Shown: positions 14,440-22,948, numbered from the stretch's first letter. The stretch: 22,948 nt of DNA from Stenotrophomonas_A sp002429615 (GCA_031987425.1 DALZZL010000049.1:1-22948), one strand, 5' to 3'. Notes: generated from the letters alone by a model not told the origin. Numbers and translations: made by a program.

Positions 14440-16524
14440 ATGCGGACGCGACATAGTCCGCAGCGCGCCGCCCTCTCCCTCCTTTCCATCGCCCTGTTCG
14501 CCACATGCGCCGCACACGCGCAGGGGCACGCGCATGCCGATGAAAAGGTCGAAGACGGCGGATTCCGCCTCCTCACCCCGATGCAGCAGGCCGAACGCCT
14601 GCGTGCCCACCACCAGTACGTGGATGCATTGGCGATCTACGAGCGCGTGCTGGCCGCCGATCCAGGCGATCGCGGTGCCTACGCGATGCGTGCGCTCACG
14701 CTGGACGACCTCGGCAGCCCGCAGCTGGCGTGGGAAGCGGTGCAGCGCCAGCCGGACCGGTTCAGCACAGCCGAACGCGAGCGCATCGACAACGACCGCA
14801 TCGCCGCGCTCATCGCCGAAGGCGATGCGCCCCCGGTGGATCCGGCGCACCGGTTCGCCGCCACCGATCATGCGCTGGTGCAGATCGACGGCGTGGATCG
14901 CGACGCACCCCGCCAGACCCACTGGGAAGCCACGCGCCTGCGTGTGGACACGCTGATCGCGCTCAACCGCCGCCAGCGCCACGCCGAGGTGGTGGCGCGG
15001 TATCAGGCCCTGCGCGACGACGGTATCGACGTACCCGCCTACGCCTTGCCGGTGGTGGCCGATTCACTGATGGCGCTGCGCCGGCCCGAACAGGCCGAAC
15101 CGCTGCTGCGCCAGGCCTTGGCCGAGGGCCACGCCGATGTGACCACGCAGCTGCTGCTGGGCTGGTCGCTGCTGGAACAGGAGCGCTTCGACGAGGCGCT
15201 GCCGTTGTTCGAGCAGCTCGCCGCGCAGCAGCCGCCGTGGCCACGGCGCGAAGGCGCCCGCAGTGGCTACGAGAACTGGGACCGCTTCTCGGCCGACCTC
15301 GCGTTGGCCTCGGCGCGCGCCGCCGCGCAGGACACGCGCGGCGCCGAACGCCTGTTGCGGGCGCTGGAACGCATCGCACCGGCCAACCCCGAGCTGCAGG
15401 CGGCCCTCGCCGCACAGGAAGCCAACCGCGGCTGGCCGCAGGCGGCGCTGCAACGCGACCAGGTCGCGCTCACCCTGGACCCCACGCAGAAGGACGCACG
15501 CGTGGGCGTGGTCGAGAACGAACGCACCCTGCGCCGGCCCGACCGCGCGCAAGCGGCGATGGCGCCGCTGCGTGCCGAGTATCCGGACGATCCGGGCCTG
15601 GCGCGCCTGGATGACACGCTCGCGCGCGATCGCGGCTGGCAGGTTCACGCGGCCAGCCGCTACGGCGACAGCGACGGCGGCAACTCGCCGGTGGGTTCGC
15701 GCGATGGCGGCACTTTGCTCGAAGCGGAGTCGCCCTTGATCGGCAACCGCTGGCGTTTGGGGCTGCGCGCGCAAGAAGACTGGGCCGAGCTGCCGGGCGA
15801 GCGCGTCGAACGCCGCAGCCTCGCCTTCGGTGCGCATTACCGCTACGACCGCCTCGACCTCGCCGCCTATGCCGGCCGCACGCTGGACGATTTCGGCCGT
15901 GACGATCCCACAGCCTCGCTGGAAGCCGAGTGGCGCATCTCTGATGCGTGGACGGCCCTGTTGGCGGCCACGCAGCAGGACCCGGACGCCTCGCTGCAGG
16001 CGCGTCGCCTCGGCATCCACGCCGACGGCCTGATGGCCGGCGTGCGCTGGACACCTTCCGACGACAGCCGCTGGACACTGCAGGCGCGCCAGCTGCGCTA
16101 CGACGACGGCAACCGCCGGCAGACGCTCGACCTGTCTGGCCTGCAACGCCTGTGGGCCACGCCGCACCTGCGCCTGGACGGCCTGCTGTGGGCCTCGGCC
16201 GGCCGCGCCGCCGACGATCGCCCCGTGGACTACTACAACCCGCGCCGCGACGCCTCGCTGTCGCTGGGCCTGGGGCTGGAGCAGATCGGCTGGCGCCGCT
16301 ATGGCCACGCCTTCCGCCAGCGCGTGGAGATCGCCGCTGGGCCCGCCTATCAATGGGGTTACGGCACGCATTGGGTGCCCTCGCTGGCCTATCGCCACCT
16401 GTGGTCGCTGGGCGACGGGCAGGCGCTGGAATACGGCGTGCGCTGGTCGCAGCCGATTTACGACGGCGAACGCGAGCGCTACCTGTCCTTCGACATCGAC
16501 TACCGCTGGGGAGGTGCGCCATGA
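14440..16524 (+). CDS. pgaA: PgaA-like PNAG export porin, copy 2
   Basis: This is the second outer-membrane PNAG exporter, 694 residues. The signal peptide begins MRTRHSPQRAALSLLS and ends about AAHAQ-GHAHA. TPR-like repeats follow (QQAERLRAHHQYVDALAIYERVLAADPGDRGAYAM and AERLLRALERIAPANPELQ). The barrel extends from about residue 400 to YDGERERYLSFDIDYRWGGAP. It shares anchors with copy 1 such as VADSLMALRRP, RIAPAN, RLxYxDGNRR and QPxYDGxRER. The N-terminal part is otherwise rather different and the C-terminal end lacks a final aromatic. There is no clear ribosome-binding site before the ATG. Its stop overlaps pgaB as ATGA. Confidence 0.9.
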   Translation: MRTRHSPQRAALSLLSIALFATCAAHAQGHAHADEKVEDGGFRLLTPMQQAERLRAHHQYVDALAIYERVLAADPGDRGAYAMRALTLDDLGSPQLAWEAVQRQPDRFSTAERERIDNDRIAALIAEGDAPPVDPAHRFAATDHALVQIDGVDRDAPRQTHWEATRLRVDTLIALNRRQRHAEVVARYQALRDDGIDVPAYALPVVADSLMALRRPEQAEPLLRQALAEGHADVTTQLLLGWSLLEQERFDEALPLFEQLAAQQPPWPRREGARSGYENWDRFSADLALASARAAAQDTRGAERLLRALERIAPANPELQAALAAQEANRGWPQAALQRDQVALTLDPTQKDARVGVVENERTLRRPDRAQAAMAPLRAEYPDDPGLARLDDTLARDRGWQVHAASRYGDSDGGNSPVGSRDGGTLLEAESPLIGNRWRLGLRAQEDWAELPGERVERRSLAFGAHYRYDRLDLAAYAGRTLDDFGRDDPTASLEAEWRISDAWTALLAATQQDPDASLQARRLGIHADGLMAGVRWTPSDDSRWTLQARQLRYDDGNRRQTLDLSGLQRLWATPHLRLDGLLWASAGRAADDRPVDYYNPRRDASLSLGLGLEQIGWRRYGHAFRQRVEIAAGPAYQWGYGTHWVPSLAYRHLWSLGDGQALEYGVRWSQPIYDGERERYLSFDIDYRWGGAP

Positions 16525-18404
16525 CGCGCTGGGTCTCGATGCTGCTGTTCGCCGCCCTGCTCGCGCTCGCACTGCCCGCGCGCGCGGGCCTGCTGGTGCT
16601 CAGCTACCACGACGTGCGCGACGACGTCGCCGCCAAGGGCGATGCAGACCGCTACGCCGTGTCCACCGCCAACTTCGCCGCGCACCTGGACTGGCTGCGC
16701 ACGCACGGCTACCACCCGGTCAGCGTGCAGCAGGTGCTCGCCGCACGCGCCGGCCAGGTCACCCTGCCCACGCGGCCGGTGCTGCTGACCTTCGACGACG
16801 GCCTGCGCAGCGTCTACACGCGGGTGTTCCCGCTGTTGCGCGCGTATGGCTACCCGGCCCTGGTGGCGCCGGTGACCGCCTGGGTGGAACTGCCACCGGG
16901 CCAGGTGGTTCCCTATGGCCCGCGCGATTACACCGCTGCCGACTTCGTCACCTGGGCGCAGCTGCGCGAGATGCAGGACAGCGGGCTGGTGGAGATCGGC
17001 TCGCACAGCCAGGACCTGCACCGCGGCGTGCCGGGCAACCCGTATGGCAACCAGACCCCGGCCGCGGTGACGCGCGAATGGCGCGGCCAGCAGGGTTACG
17101 AGGATGAAGCGCAGTACCGCGCGCGCATCCAGCGCGACCTCGCCACCAGCAGCACGACGCTCAAGACGCACCTGGGCCGCGCGCCGCGCGTGATCGTCTG
17201 GCCCTATGCCGCCTACAACCGCGCCACCAACGACATCGCCGCCGCGCTCGGCATGACGCTGAGCTTCGACCTGGAAGGCCGCTCGCAGGAAGCCGACATC
17301 GGCCAGCAGGGCCGCGAGCGCGTCGATGCGCAGTCGCTGGCCAGCCTCGGCCGCCTGCTGCTGTTCAACAACCCCGACGTGAACGACCTGGCCGGCGAAC
17401 TGCGCCGCGACCTCTCGCGCGACGGCATGCGCGCGATGCAGATCGACCTGGACTACGTCTACGACCCCGACCCGGCCCAGCTGGAACGCAACCTCGACAA
17501 GCTGGTGCAGCGGGTGAAGGACATCGGCCCGAGCCACGTGTTCCTGCAGGCCTTCGCCGACCCGGACGGCGACGGTGCCGCCGACGCGCTGTACTTCCCC
17601 AACCGCCACCTGCCGATGCGCGCGGACCTGTTCAACCGCGTCGCCTGGCAGCTGCGCACCCGCGCTGGCGTGCGCGTGTTCGCCTGGCTGCCGGTGCTCG
17701 GCTACCACTTGCCCGATGCCGCCGAGCAGCGCGCCCTGCAGATCACCGCCTCCGATCCGGCCGACGTGTCGCGGCTGGACCCGGGCAACCCGCGCACACT
17801 GGCCCTGGTCTCGGACATTTACGAGGACCTCGCCGCCAACGCCTATTTCGAAGGGCTGCTGTTCCACGACGACGCCTACCTGCGCGATGACGAACTCCCC
17901 ACCTATGGCGGCGGCGATCCGGCGCGGCGCACGCAGGGGCTGGTCGACTTCACGCTGCAGCTCAAGCAGGCCGCCGAGCGCTGGCGCCCGAAGCTGGTGA
18001 CGGTGCGCAACCTGTTCGCGCAGCCGGTGCTGCAGCCGCATAGCGAGGCCTGGTTCGCGCAGACGCTGCAGGCCTTCAACACCGCCTACGACTACACCGC
18101 GCTGATGGCGATGCCGCGCATGGAAGGCGCCCGCGACGGCGACCGCTGGCTGCGCCAGCTCGCCCGTCGCGTCGCCGCCCAGCCGCATGCGATGGAGAAG
18201 ACCCTGTTCGAGCTGCAGAGCGTGGACTGGCGCAGCGGCCAGCCGCTGCCGCCCGGCGAGCTGCTGCGTCACACGCGTCTGCTGCAGGCCGAAGGCGTGC
18301 GCCACCTGGGTTACTACCCTGATGACTTCATCGGCGGCTCGCCCGCCCTCCCGGAAGCACGCGAGGCGATGTCCGCCCGCCAGTTCCCCTACCTGGAGCG
18401 GTAA
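16521..18404 (+). CDS. pgaB: PgaB, PNAG N-deacetylase / glycoside hydrolase, copy 2
   Basis: This is the second periplasmic PNAG deacetylase/hydrolase, 627 residues, close to copy 1 along its whole length. The signal peptide is very short (MTRWVSMLLFAALLALALPARA, cleaved about residue 22) and leads straight into LLVLSYHDVRDD. The deacetylase residues are Asp92-Asp93 (TFDDG), His162 and His167 (SHSQDLHR). The C-terminal domain keeps IDLDYVYDPDPAQ, LQAFADPDGDG and LLFHDDAYLRDDELP. It has no lipobox. The start at 16521 is chosen because the signal peptide begins there and the codon overlaps the pgaA stop. Three bases separate it from pgaC. Confidence 0.95.
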   Translation: MTRWVSMLLFAALLALALPARAGLLVLSYHDVRDDVAAKGDADRYAVSTANFAAHLDWLRTHGYHPVSVQQVLAARAGQVTLPTRPVLLTFDDGLRSVYTRVFPLLRAYGYPALVAPVTAWVELPPGQVVPYGPRDYTAADFVTWAQLREMQDSGLVEIGSHSQDLHRGVPGNPYGNQTPAAVTREWRGQQGYEDEAQYRARIQRDLATSSTTLKTHLGRAPRVIVWPYAAYNRATNDIAAALGMTLSFDLEGRSQEADIGQQGRERVDAQSLASLGRLLLFNNPDVNDLAGELRRDLSRDGMRAMQIDLDYVYDPDPAQLERNLDKLVQRVKDIGPSHVFLQAFADPDGDGAADALYFPNRHLPMRADLFNRVAWQLRTRAGVRVFAWLPVLGYHLPDAAEQRALQITASDPADVSRLDPGNPRTLALVSDIYEDLAANAYFEGLLFHDDAYLRDDELPTYGGGDPARRTQGLVDFTLQLKQAAERWRPKLVTVRNLFAQPVLQPHSEAWFAQTLQAFNTAYDYTALMAMPRMEGARDGDRWLRQLARRVAAQPHAMEKTLFELQSVDWRSGQPLPPGELLRHTRLLQAEGVRHLGYYPDDFIGGSPALPEAREAMSARQFPYLER

Positions 18405-18407
18405 GCG

Positions 18408-19664
18408 ATGGCGTTCGATTTCCCGTACCTGACCTGGCTGTTCAACTTCGCGTTTTTCTACCCCATCGTGATGGCGTTCTTCTGGATGATCGGCGGGGTG
18501 TACTACTACTGGCGGCGCGAACGCCGCGCGCCGCGGCCGGAATCGCCCCCGCCGCTGGCGCAGGCACCCTTCGTCTCGATCCTGGTGCCCTGCTTCAACG
18601 AGGCCGACCACATCGCCGAAACCATCGCCGCGGCGATGGCGCAGGACTACCCGGCGTTCGAGGTGATCGCCATCAACGATGGCAGCACCGACGACACCGG
18701 ACAGGTGCTCGAAGACCTCACCGCGCACCACCCGCGCCTGCGCGTGGTGCACCTGGAGCACAACCACGGCAAGGCCAACGCGCTGCGCGTGGGCACGCTG
18801 GCCTCGCGTTCGGACTACCTGGTGTGCGTGGATGCCGACGCGCTGCTCGACGTGCACGCGACGCGCTGGCTGGTCGGCCATCTGGTGGACGGCCCGCGCG
18901 TGGGCGGTGTCACCGGCAACCCGCGCGTGCGCAACCGCACCACGCTGATGGGGCGCATGCAGGTGGGCGAGTTCTCGGCCATCGTGGGGCTGATCAAGCG
19001 CGCGCAGCGCGTGTATGGGCGGCTGTTCACCGTGTCCGGGGTGATCTGCGCGTTCCGCCGCTCGGCGCTGCATCGCGTGGGCTTCTGGGCCGACGACATG
19101 GTGACCGAGGACATCGACATCTCCTGGCGCCTGCAGCTGGACGGCTGGGATATCCGCTATGAGCCCAATGCGCTGTGCTGGATCCTGATGCCGGAAACCT
19201 TCCGTGGGCTGTGGATGCAGCGCCTGCGCTGGGCGCGCGGCGGCGTGGAAGTGCTGCTCAGCCATGGCCGCAGCGCGCTCTCGTGGCGTCGCCGGCGCAT
19301 GTGGGGCGTGCTGCTCGAATACGCACTGAGCCTGCTGTGGGCCTACGCGATGCTGGCCATCATCGTGCTGTGGGCGCTGGGCAAGTTCATCGCGCTGCCG
19401 CCGCTGCTTTACGTGGACACGCTGCTGCCGCGCTGGCACGGCCTGATCCTGGCGGTGGTGTGCCTGCTGCAGTTCGCCACCAGCCTGGCGATCGAACGCC
19501 GCTACGAGCGCGGCCTGGCCCGGCAGTTCTACTGGGTAATCTGGTACCCGGTGGCGTTCTGGATGATCGGCATGCTCACCGCCGTCATCGCCCTTCCCCG
19601 CACGCTGCTGGCGCGTCGCCGCCAGCGCGCCCTGTGGCGTAGTCCCGACCGAGGTGTCCGATGA
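18408..19664 (+). CDS. pgaC: PgaC, poly-beta-1,6-GlcNAc synthase, copy 2
   Basis: This is the second PNAG synthase, 418 residues, strongly similar to copy 1 and to E. coli PgaC. An N-terminal membrane segment (about 10-33) precedes the catalytic motifs INDGS (90-93), VDADALL with Asp142/Asp144, TED (Asp235) and QRLRW (271-275). C-terminal membrane helices follow, and the protein ends SPDRGVR. Copy 1 has DGD where this copy has the more usual DAD. The stretch MGRMQVGEFSAIVGLIKRAQR and the FTVSGVICAFRRSALH region are nearly identical between the copies. It is coupled to pgaD by an ATGA overlap. Confidence 0.96.
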   Translation: MAFDFPYLTWLFNFAFFYPIVMAFFWMIGGVYYYWRRERRAPRPESPPPLAQAPFVSILVPCFNEADHIAETIAAAMAQDYPAFEVIAINDGSTDDTGQVLEDLTAHHPRLRVVHLEHNHGKANALRVGTLASRSDYLVCVDADALLDVHATRWLVGHLVDGPRVGGVTGNPRVRNRTTLMGRMQVGEFSAIVGLIKRAQRVYGRLFTVSGVICAFRRSALHRVGFWADDMVTEDIDISWRLQLDGWDIRYEPNALCWILMPETFRGLWMQRLRWARGGVEVLLSHGRSALSWRRRRMWGVLLEYALSLLWAYAMLAIIVLWALGKFIALPPLLYVDTLLPRWHGLILAVVCLLQFATSLAIERRYERGLARQFYWVIWYPVAFWMIGMLTAVIALPRTLLARRRQRALWRSPDRGVR

Positions 19665-20128
19665 CCCAGCCCGCCAAGCCCACCCCGCCGCCGATCATCC
19701 ACCTGCCCGACCGTCTCGGCCGCTCGCGCCGGCTCGCCTATGGCGCGGTCACCGCCGGCGCGTGGATGGCCTACTTCTACCTGTGGGCGCCACTGCTGAC
19801 GCTGGTCGCCTGGTTCATCGGCCTGCGCACGGCGTACTTCCGCCTGTACCTGGAACAGAACGCGCTCGACCCGTTCCTGCTCGCCGCGCTGCCGCTGATC
19901 GCGCTGCTGTGCGCGGTGGTGCTGATCGGCTGGGCCGAATACAACCGCGTGCGCTTCCGCAACAGCGACGAGCGCCGGCGCCGGCGCACCGTGCCGGAAA
20001 CCGAGGTCGACCAGCGCCTGGGCGTGACCGAACAGCTCGGCGTGCTGCTGCGCCACAGCCGGATCGCCCAGGTCTCGCTGGACGCGCAGGCGCGGCCGGT
20101 GGCGGTGCGGGTGCTCCGCCACCGCTGA
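19661..20128 (+). CDS. pgaD: PgaD, PNAG synthase accessory subunit, copy 2
   Basis: This 155-residue inner-membrane protein has two membrane segments, about 28-53 and 73-91. It resembles E. coli PgaD: IIHLPDRLGRSRR at the N-terminus and WAEYNRVRF (91-99) after the second helix, matching WALYNKLRF. Asn95 and Arg96 occupy the positions of E. coli Asn75 and Lys76, linked to c-di-GMP response. The cytoplasmic tail has TEVDQRLGVTEQLGVLLRHSRIAQVSLD, also as in the family. It ends the second operon, four bases from the convergent proA stop. Confidence 0.92.
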   Translation: MTQPAKPTPPPIIHLPDRLGRSRRLAYGAVTAGAWMAYFYLWAPLLTLVAWFIGLRTAYFRLYLEQNALDPFLLAALPLIALLCAVVLIGWAEYNRVRFRNSDERRRRRTVPETEVDQRLGVTEQLGVLLRHSRIAQVSLDAQARPVAVRVLRHR

Positions 20129-20132
20129 TAGG

Positions 20133-21386
20133 TCACGGCAGGTTGCGGGTCTGCCCTTCGCCGCGCACCACGAAGCGCTCCACGGTGAGCGCTTCCAGCC
20201 CCATCGGCCCGTAGGCATGCAGGCGCGTGGTGGAAATGCCGATCTCCGCGCCCAGGCCGAGTTCGCCGCCATCGGAGAAGCGCGAGGAGGCATTGACCAT
20301 CACCACCGCCGAGCGCAGCGCCTGCACGAAGCGCTCGGCATGCGCGTCGTTGCCGGTGGCGATCACCTCGGTGTGGTCCGAACCGTAATGGCGGATATGC
20401 GCGATGGCCGCATCGAGATCCGGCACCACGCGCACGGCGATCACCAGGTCCAGGTACTCGGCGGCGAAATCGGCATCGGTAGCCGGCGCCATGTCCGGCA
20501 CGATGCGGCGGCTGGCCTCGTCGCCGCGCAGCTCGACGCCGCGCTCGCGCAATGCCTGCGCGGCACGCGGCAGGAAGTCGGCGGCGATCGCCTCGTGCAC
20601 CAGCAGCGTTTCCAGTGAATTGCACGCGGCCGGGCGCGAGACCTTGCCGTCGATGAGCAGGCGCAAGGCCAGTTCCGGATCGGCCGAGTCGTCCACGAAC
20701 AGGTGGCACACGCCCTTGTAGTGCTTGATCACCGGCACGCGCGCATGCTCGGCGACAAAGCGGATCAAGCCCTCGCCGCCGCGCGGGATGGCCAGGTCGA
20801 TGATCTCGTTGAGCTGCAGCAGTTCGAGCATGGTCTCGCGGCGCAGGTCCTCGACCAGCGTAAGCGCCGCGGCGGGCACGCCGTGCGCCTCAAGCGCGCG
20901 TCGCAGCGCCTGGGCAATGGCGGTGTTGGAATGGATCGCCTCCGAGCCGCCGCGCAGGATCACGCCGTTGCCGGCCTTGATGCACAGCGCCGCGGCATCG
21001 GCGGTCACGTTCGGCCGCGCCTCGTAGATCATCGCGATCACCCCCAGCGGCACGCGCACCTTCTGCACGCGGATGCCGTTCGGGCGCACGTCGTCGCGGG
21101 TCACCTGGCCGACCGGGTCCGGCAGCGCGGCGACTTCGCGCAGCGCGTCGGCGACGCCGCGCAGGCGCTTGGGGTCCAGCGCGAGGCGGTCGAGCATGGC
21201 GCTGCCCACGCCTTTTCCCCGCGCGGCATCGAGGTCGCGCGCATTGGCGGCGAGGATGGCCTCGGCGTCCTCCTCCAGCGCCTGCGCCATCGCGGCCAGC
21301 AATGCCTGTTTGGCCGCGCCGTCGAGCTGGGCCAGCGTCTGCGCCGCCAGGCGGCATTCCATCGCGAGGGTCTTGATGTCGGACAT
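20133..21386 (-). CDS. proA: ProA, gamma-glutamyl phosphate reductase
   Basis: This is the second step of proline synthesis: NADPH-dependent reduction of gamma-glutamyl phosphate to glutamate semialdehyde, in the cytoplasm. The protein has 417 residues, the usual length. The catalytic Cys255 lies in RPAACNSLET, the same number as in E. coli. Other family marks are GVIAMIYEARPNVTADAAALCIKAGN, ILRGGSEA and the C-terminal GLEALTVERFVVRGEGQ. The ATG lies 13 bases after the proB stop with GGGAGC ahead of it. Confidence 0.97.
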   Translation of the reverse strand: MSDIKTLAMECRLAAQTLAQLDGAAKQALLAAMAQALEEDAEAILAANARDLDAARGKGVGSAMLDRLALDPKRLRGVADALREVAALPDPVGQVTRDDVRPNGIRVQKVRVPLGVIAMIYEARPNVTADAAALCIKAGNGVILRGGSEAIHSNTAIAQALRRALEAHGVPAAALTLVEDLRRETMLELLQLNEIIDLAIPRGGEGLIRFVAEHARVPVIKHYKGVCHLFVDDSADPELALRLLIDGKVSRPAACNSLETLLVHEAIAADFLPRAAQALRERGVELRGDEASRRIVPDMAPATDADFAAEYLDLVIAVRVVPDLDAAIAHIRHYGSDHTEVIATGNDAHAERFVQALRSAVVMVNASSRFSDGGELGLGAEIGISTTRLHAYGPMGLEALTVERFVVRGEGQTRNLP

Positions 21387-21399
21387 GGGCGCTCCCGGG

Positions 21400-22566
21400 T
21401 CAGGCGTTCAGCAGCACGAGGTCGTCGCGGTGGACGATGTTCTCGCCGTAGTTGTAGCCGAGGACCGATTCGATGTCGCGCGAATGGCGGCCGGCAAGGC
21501 GTCGGATGTCCTGCGCGGAATACTGGCAGACGCCGCGCGCGAGCGCCTGCTCGCCGCCCTCGCCACGGGTGCGGATCTCGACCATGTCGCCGCGGCGGAA
21601 CTCGCCTTCGGCGGCGGTGACACCGCCGGGCAGCAGCGAGGCGCCTTTCTCCAGCAGCGCCCGCGCCGCGCCGGCATCGACCAGGATCGCGCCGGGCTCG
21701 ACCGGCGCATGCCGCAGCCAGTACTTGCGCGCGGCGATGCGCGTGCGCGCCGGATGCAGGCGCGTGCCGCGCAGGCGGTCATGGCCAAGCGCACGCAGCA
21801 CCTCGCCGCTGCGGCCGTTGAACAGATAGGTCTCGATGCCGGCGGCGCCGGCCTTGGCCGCCGCTTCCAGCTTGGTGCGCATGCCACCCGTGCCGACGCC
21901 GGACGCGCCGCTGCCACCGGCCATCGCCAGGATCTCCGCGTTGAGGTCGGGAACCTGGTTGATCGGCTCGGCGTTCGGATTCTGGCGCGGGTCGGCGCTG
22001 TACAGGCCGTCGATGTCGGTGGCGATGAACAGCGCATCGGCATCCACCAGCGCGGCCACGATGGCGGCGAGGTTGTCGTTGTCACCGAGCTTCAGCTCGT
22101 CCACCGACACGGTGTCGTTCTCGTTGACCACCGGCAGCGCACCGAGCCGCAGCAGTTCGTTGAGCGTGGCGCGCGCGTTGAGATAGCGGCGGCGGTTGCG
22201 CAGGTCGTCGTGGGTCAGCAGCACCTGCGCCACCGGGCGCTCGAAGAAGCGCTGCCACAGCGCCATCAGCTGCGCCTGGCCGAGCGCTGCCAGCGCCTGG
22301 CGCGCGGCCATCGCCGCGCCCTGCTCGGCGGCGCGCGGCAGGATGGCACGGCCGGCGGCGACCGCGCCGGAAGACACGATGACGACCTCGCGGCCCGCCC
22401 CGACATGGGTGGAAACGAACTGCGCCAGCCCCAGCGCGTAACGTGGCGACAGCCCGCCGCCGTCGGCGGCAAGCAGGCTGCTGCCGACCTTGAGTACCGC
22501 ACGCCGCCACCTCGGCAACGATTGCTCGGTGAACGCGATGGCCTCGGGCGTGCGCAGGTCGGTCAT
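21400..22566 (-). CDS. proB: ProB, glutamate 5-kinase
   Basis: This is the first step of proline synthesis: ATP-dependent phosphorylation of glutamate, usually inhibited by proline. The protein has 388 residues, about 20 longer than E. coli ProB. The extra N-terminus (MTDLRTPEAIAFTEQSLPRW) precedes the kinase start VLKVGSSLL. The amino-acid kinase domain shows VSSGAVAAG, VNENDTVSVDELKLGDND and GVGTGGMRTKLEAAAKA. A C-terminal PUA domain spans about residues 295-375. The upstream ribosome-binding site is poor (CGGACGA). The start could lie further into the extension, but no alternative is better marked. Confidence 0.96.
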   Translation of the reverse strand: MTDLRTPEAIAFTEQSLPRWRRAVLKVGSSLLAADGGGLSPRYALGLAQFVSTHVGAGREVVIVSSGAVAAGRAILPRAAEQGAAMAARQALAALGQAQLMALWQRFFERPVAQVLLTHDDLRNRRRYLNARATLNELLRLGALPVVNENDTVSVDELKLGDNDNLAAIVAALVDADALFIATDIDGLYSADPRQNPNAEPINQVPDLNAEILAMAGGSGASGVGTGGMRTKLEAAAKAGAAGIETYLFNGRSGEVLRALGHDRLRGTRLHPARTRIAARKYWLRHAPVEPGAILVDAGAARALLEKGASLLPGGVTAAEGEFRRGDMVEIRTRGEGGEQALARGVCQYSAQDIRRLAGRHSRDIESVLGYNYGENIVHRDDLVLLNA

Positions 22567-22582
22567 GAAGTCGTCCGTGGGA

Positions 22583-22846
22583 TCAGTGGGTGTTCCATTC
22601 GTACACGGTCAGCGTGGAGGCGTCCTGCAGCACCAGCGGATCGCGTGCCACCAGTGCCCTGGCCTCGTCGAGGCTGTCCACGTGTTCGAGGATGTAGGCG
22701 CCGCCGGTGCCATCGGCAAAGCCGCCGGTGAGCAGCAGCTTGCCCTGTCCGCGCAGTTCGGTCAGGAAATCGCGGTGCGGCTGCACCACGGCGTCGCTGA
22801 AGCCGGGCTTGCGCATCGCCATCACCAGATAGTGTTTGCCGGCCAT
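22583..22846 (-). CDS. YciI-like (YCII domain) small protein
   Basis: This 87-residue cytoplasmic protein of the YCII family has a dimeric alpha+beta ferredoxin-like fold. It shows KHYLVMAMRKPG, then His24 (QPHRDFL), GKLLLTGGFADGTGGAYILEH, and ARALVARDPLVLQD. The conserved His and the Asp of the DP motif are the proposed active-site pair in YciI-like proteins. The function of most members is unknown. It sits between the probable argH end (3 bases) and proB (16 bases), so it is co-transcribed, but its link to proline or arginine synthesis is unproven. Confidence 0.85.
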   Translation of the reverse strand: MAGKHYLVMAMRKPGFSDAVVQPHRDFLTELRGQGKLLLTGGFADGTGGAYILEHVDSLDEARALVARDPLVLQDASTLTVYEWNTH

Positions 22847-22849
22847 GGC

Positions 22850-22948
22850 TCAGCCCAGCCCCTGCCAGCGTGCGCGCAGGGCATCCAGGCGCAGGTCGGC
22901 GGCGGCGCCCGGCGAGACGCGTGCGGCCAGGCTGCCTTCCGGCGTGCG
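22850..22948 (-). CDS. argH: probable ArgH (argininosuccinate lyase), C-terminal fragment
   Basis: The last 32 residues of a minus-strand gene are visible, reading RTPEGSLAARVSPGAAADLR and ending WQGLG. The S-x-A-x-R-x-S-x-G-x-A spacing resembles the C-terminal end of argininosuccinate lyase, and argH upstream of proB-proA is a familiar Xanthomonas order. The fragment is too short to be sure. The gene enters from the right edge and its stop lies three bases before the YciI-like gene. Confidence 0.45.
   Translation of the reverse strand, partial: RTPEGSLAARVSPGAAADLRLDALRARWQGLG

Noticed and set aside
16500..19439. Open frame of 979 codons on the minus strand
   Set aside because: It is antisense to pgaB and pgaC copy 2. 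It resembles the 931-codon frame because the sense genes are homologous, not because the antisense is a conserved gene.

Overview
The window is GC-rich DNA (roughly two thirds G+C) from a gammaproteobacterium, most likely Xanthomonadaceae. The evidence is an alpha-amino-acid ester hydrolase that looks very close to the Xanthomonas citri enzyme, an apparent arg-pro cluster (a possible argH end followed by proB-proA), and TAGGAGCGGCTTCAGCCGC-type REP elements. I cannot name the genus from sequence alone.

Region 1 (1-5370) is the complete cytochrome bd module. cydC (partial) and cydD lie on the minus strand, diverging from cydA-cydB-cydX on the plus strand. The shared intergenic region holds a perfect FNR/Anr-type palindrome, TTGAT-CTGA-ATCAA. 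CydAB is the quinol oxidase, CydX its small subunit, and CydDC the thiol exporter needed to assemble it, so one oxygen-responsive site may control both arms.

Region 2 (5371-8584) is mixed. It has a tRNA-Pro(CGG) gene with its own promoter and a strong terminator. Next is a cysteine dioxygenase-family gene whose 3' end runs into a REP-type repeat present twice in tandem. A divergent periplasmic alpha-amino-acid ester hydrolase follows, with every catalytic residue conserved.

Region 3 (8585-20128) is the main feature: two complete pgaABCD operons head to tail on the same strand. These encode synthesis and export of poly-beta-1,6-N-acetylglucosamine (PNAG). PgaC with PgaD polymerises the chain, PgaB partly deacetylates and can cleave it, and PgaA exports it. 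PgaB and PgaC are close between the copies; PgaA and PgaD have diverged more. Copy 1 PgaD lacks the Asn at a site linked to c-di-GMP activation in E. coli, while copy 2 keeps it. Neither PgaB has a lipobox, unlike E. coli PgaB.

Region 4 (20133-22948) is a minus-strand biosynthetic operon: the probable end of argH, a YciI-like small protein, proB and proA. It converges on the second pga operon with 4 bases between stops.

The strongest candidates for something new are the paired, diverged PNAG operons and the REP-extended cysteine dioxygenase.
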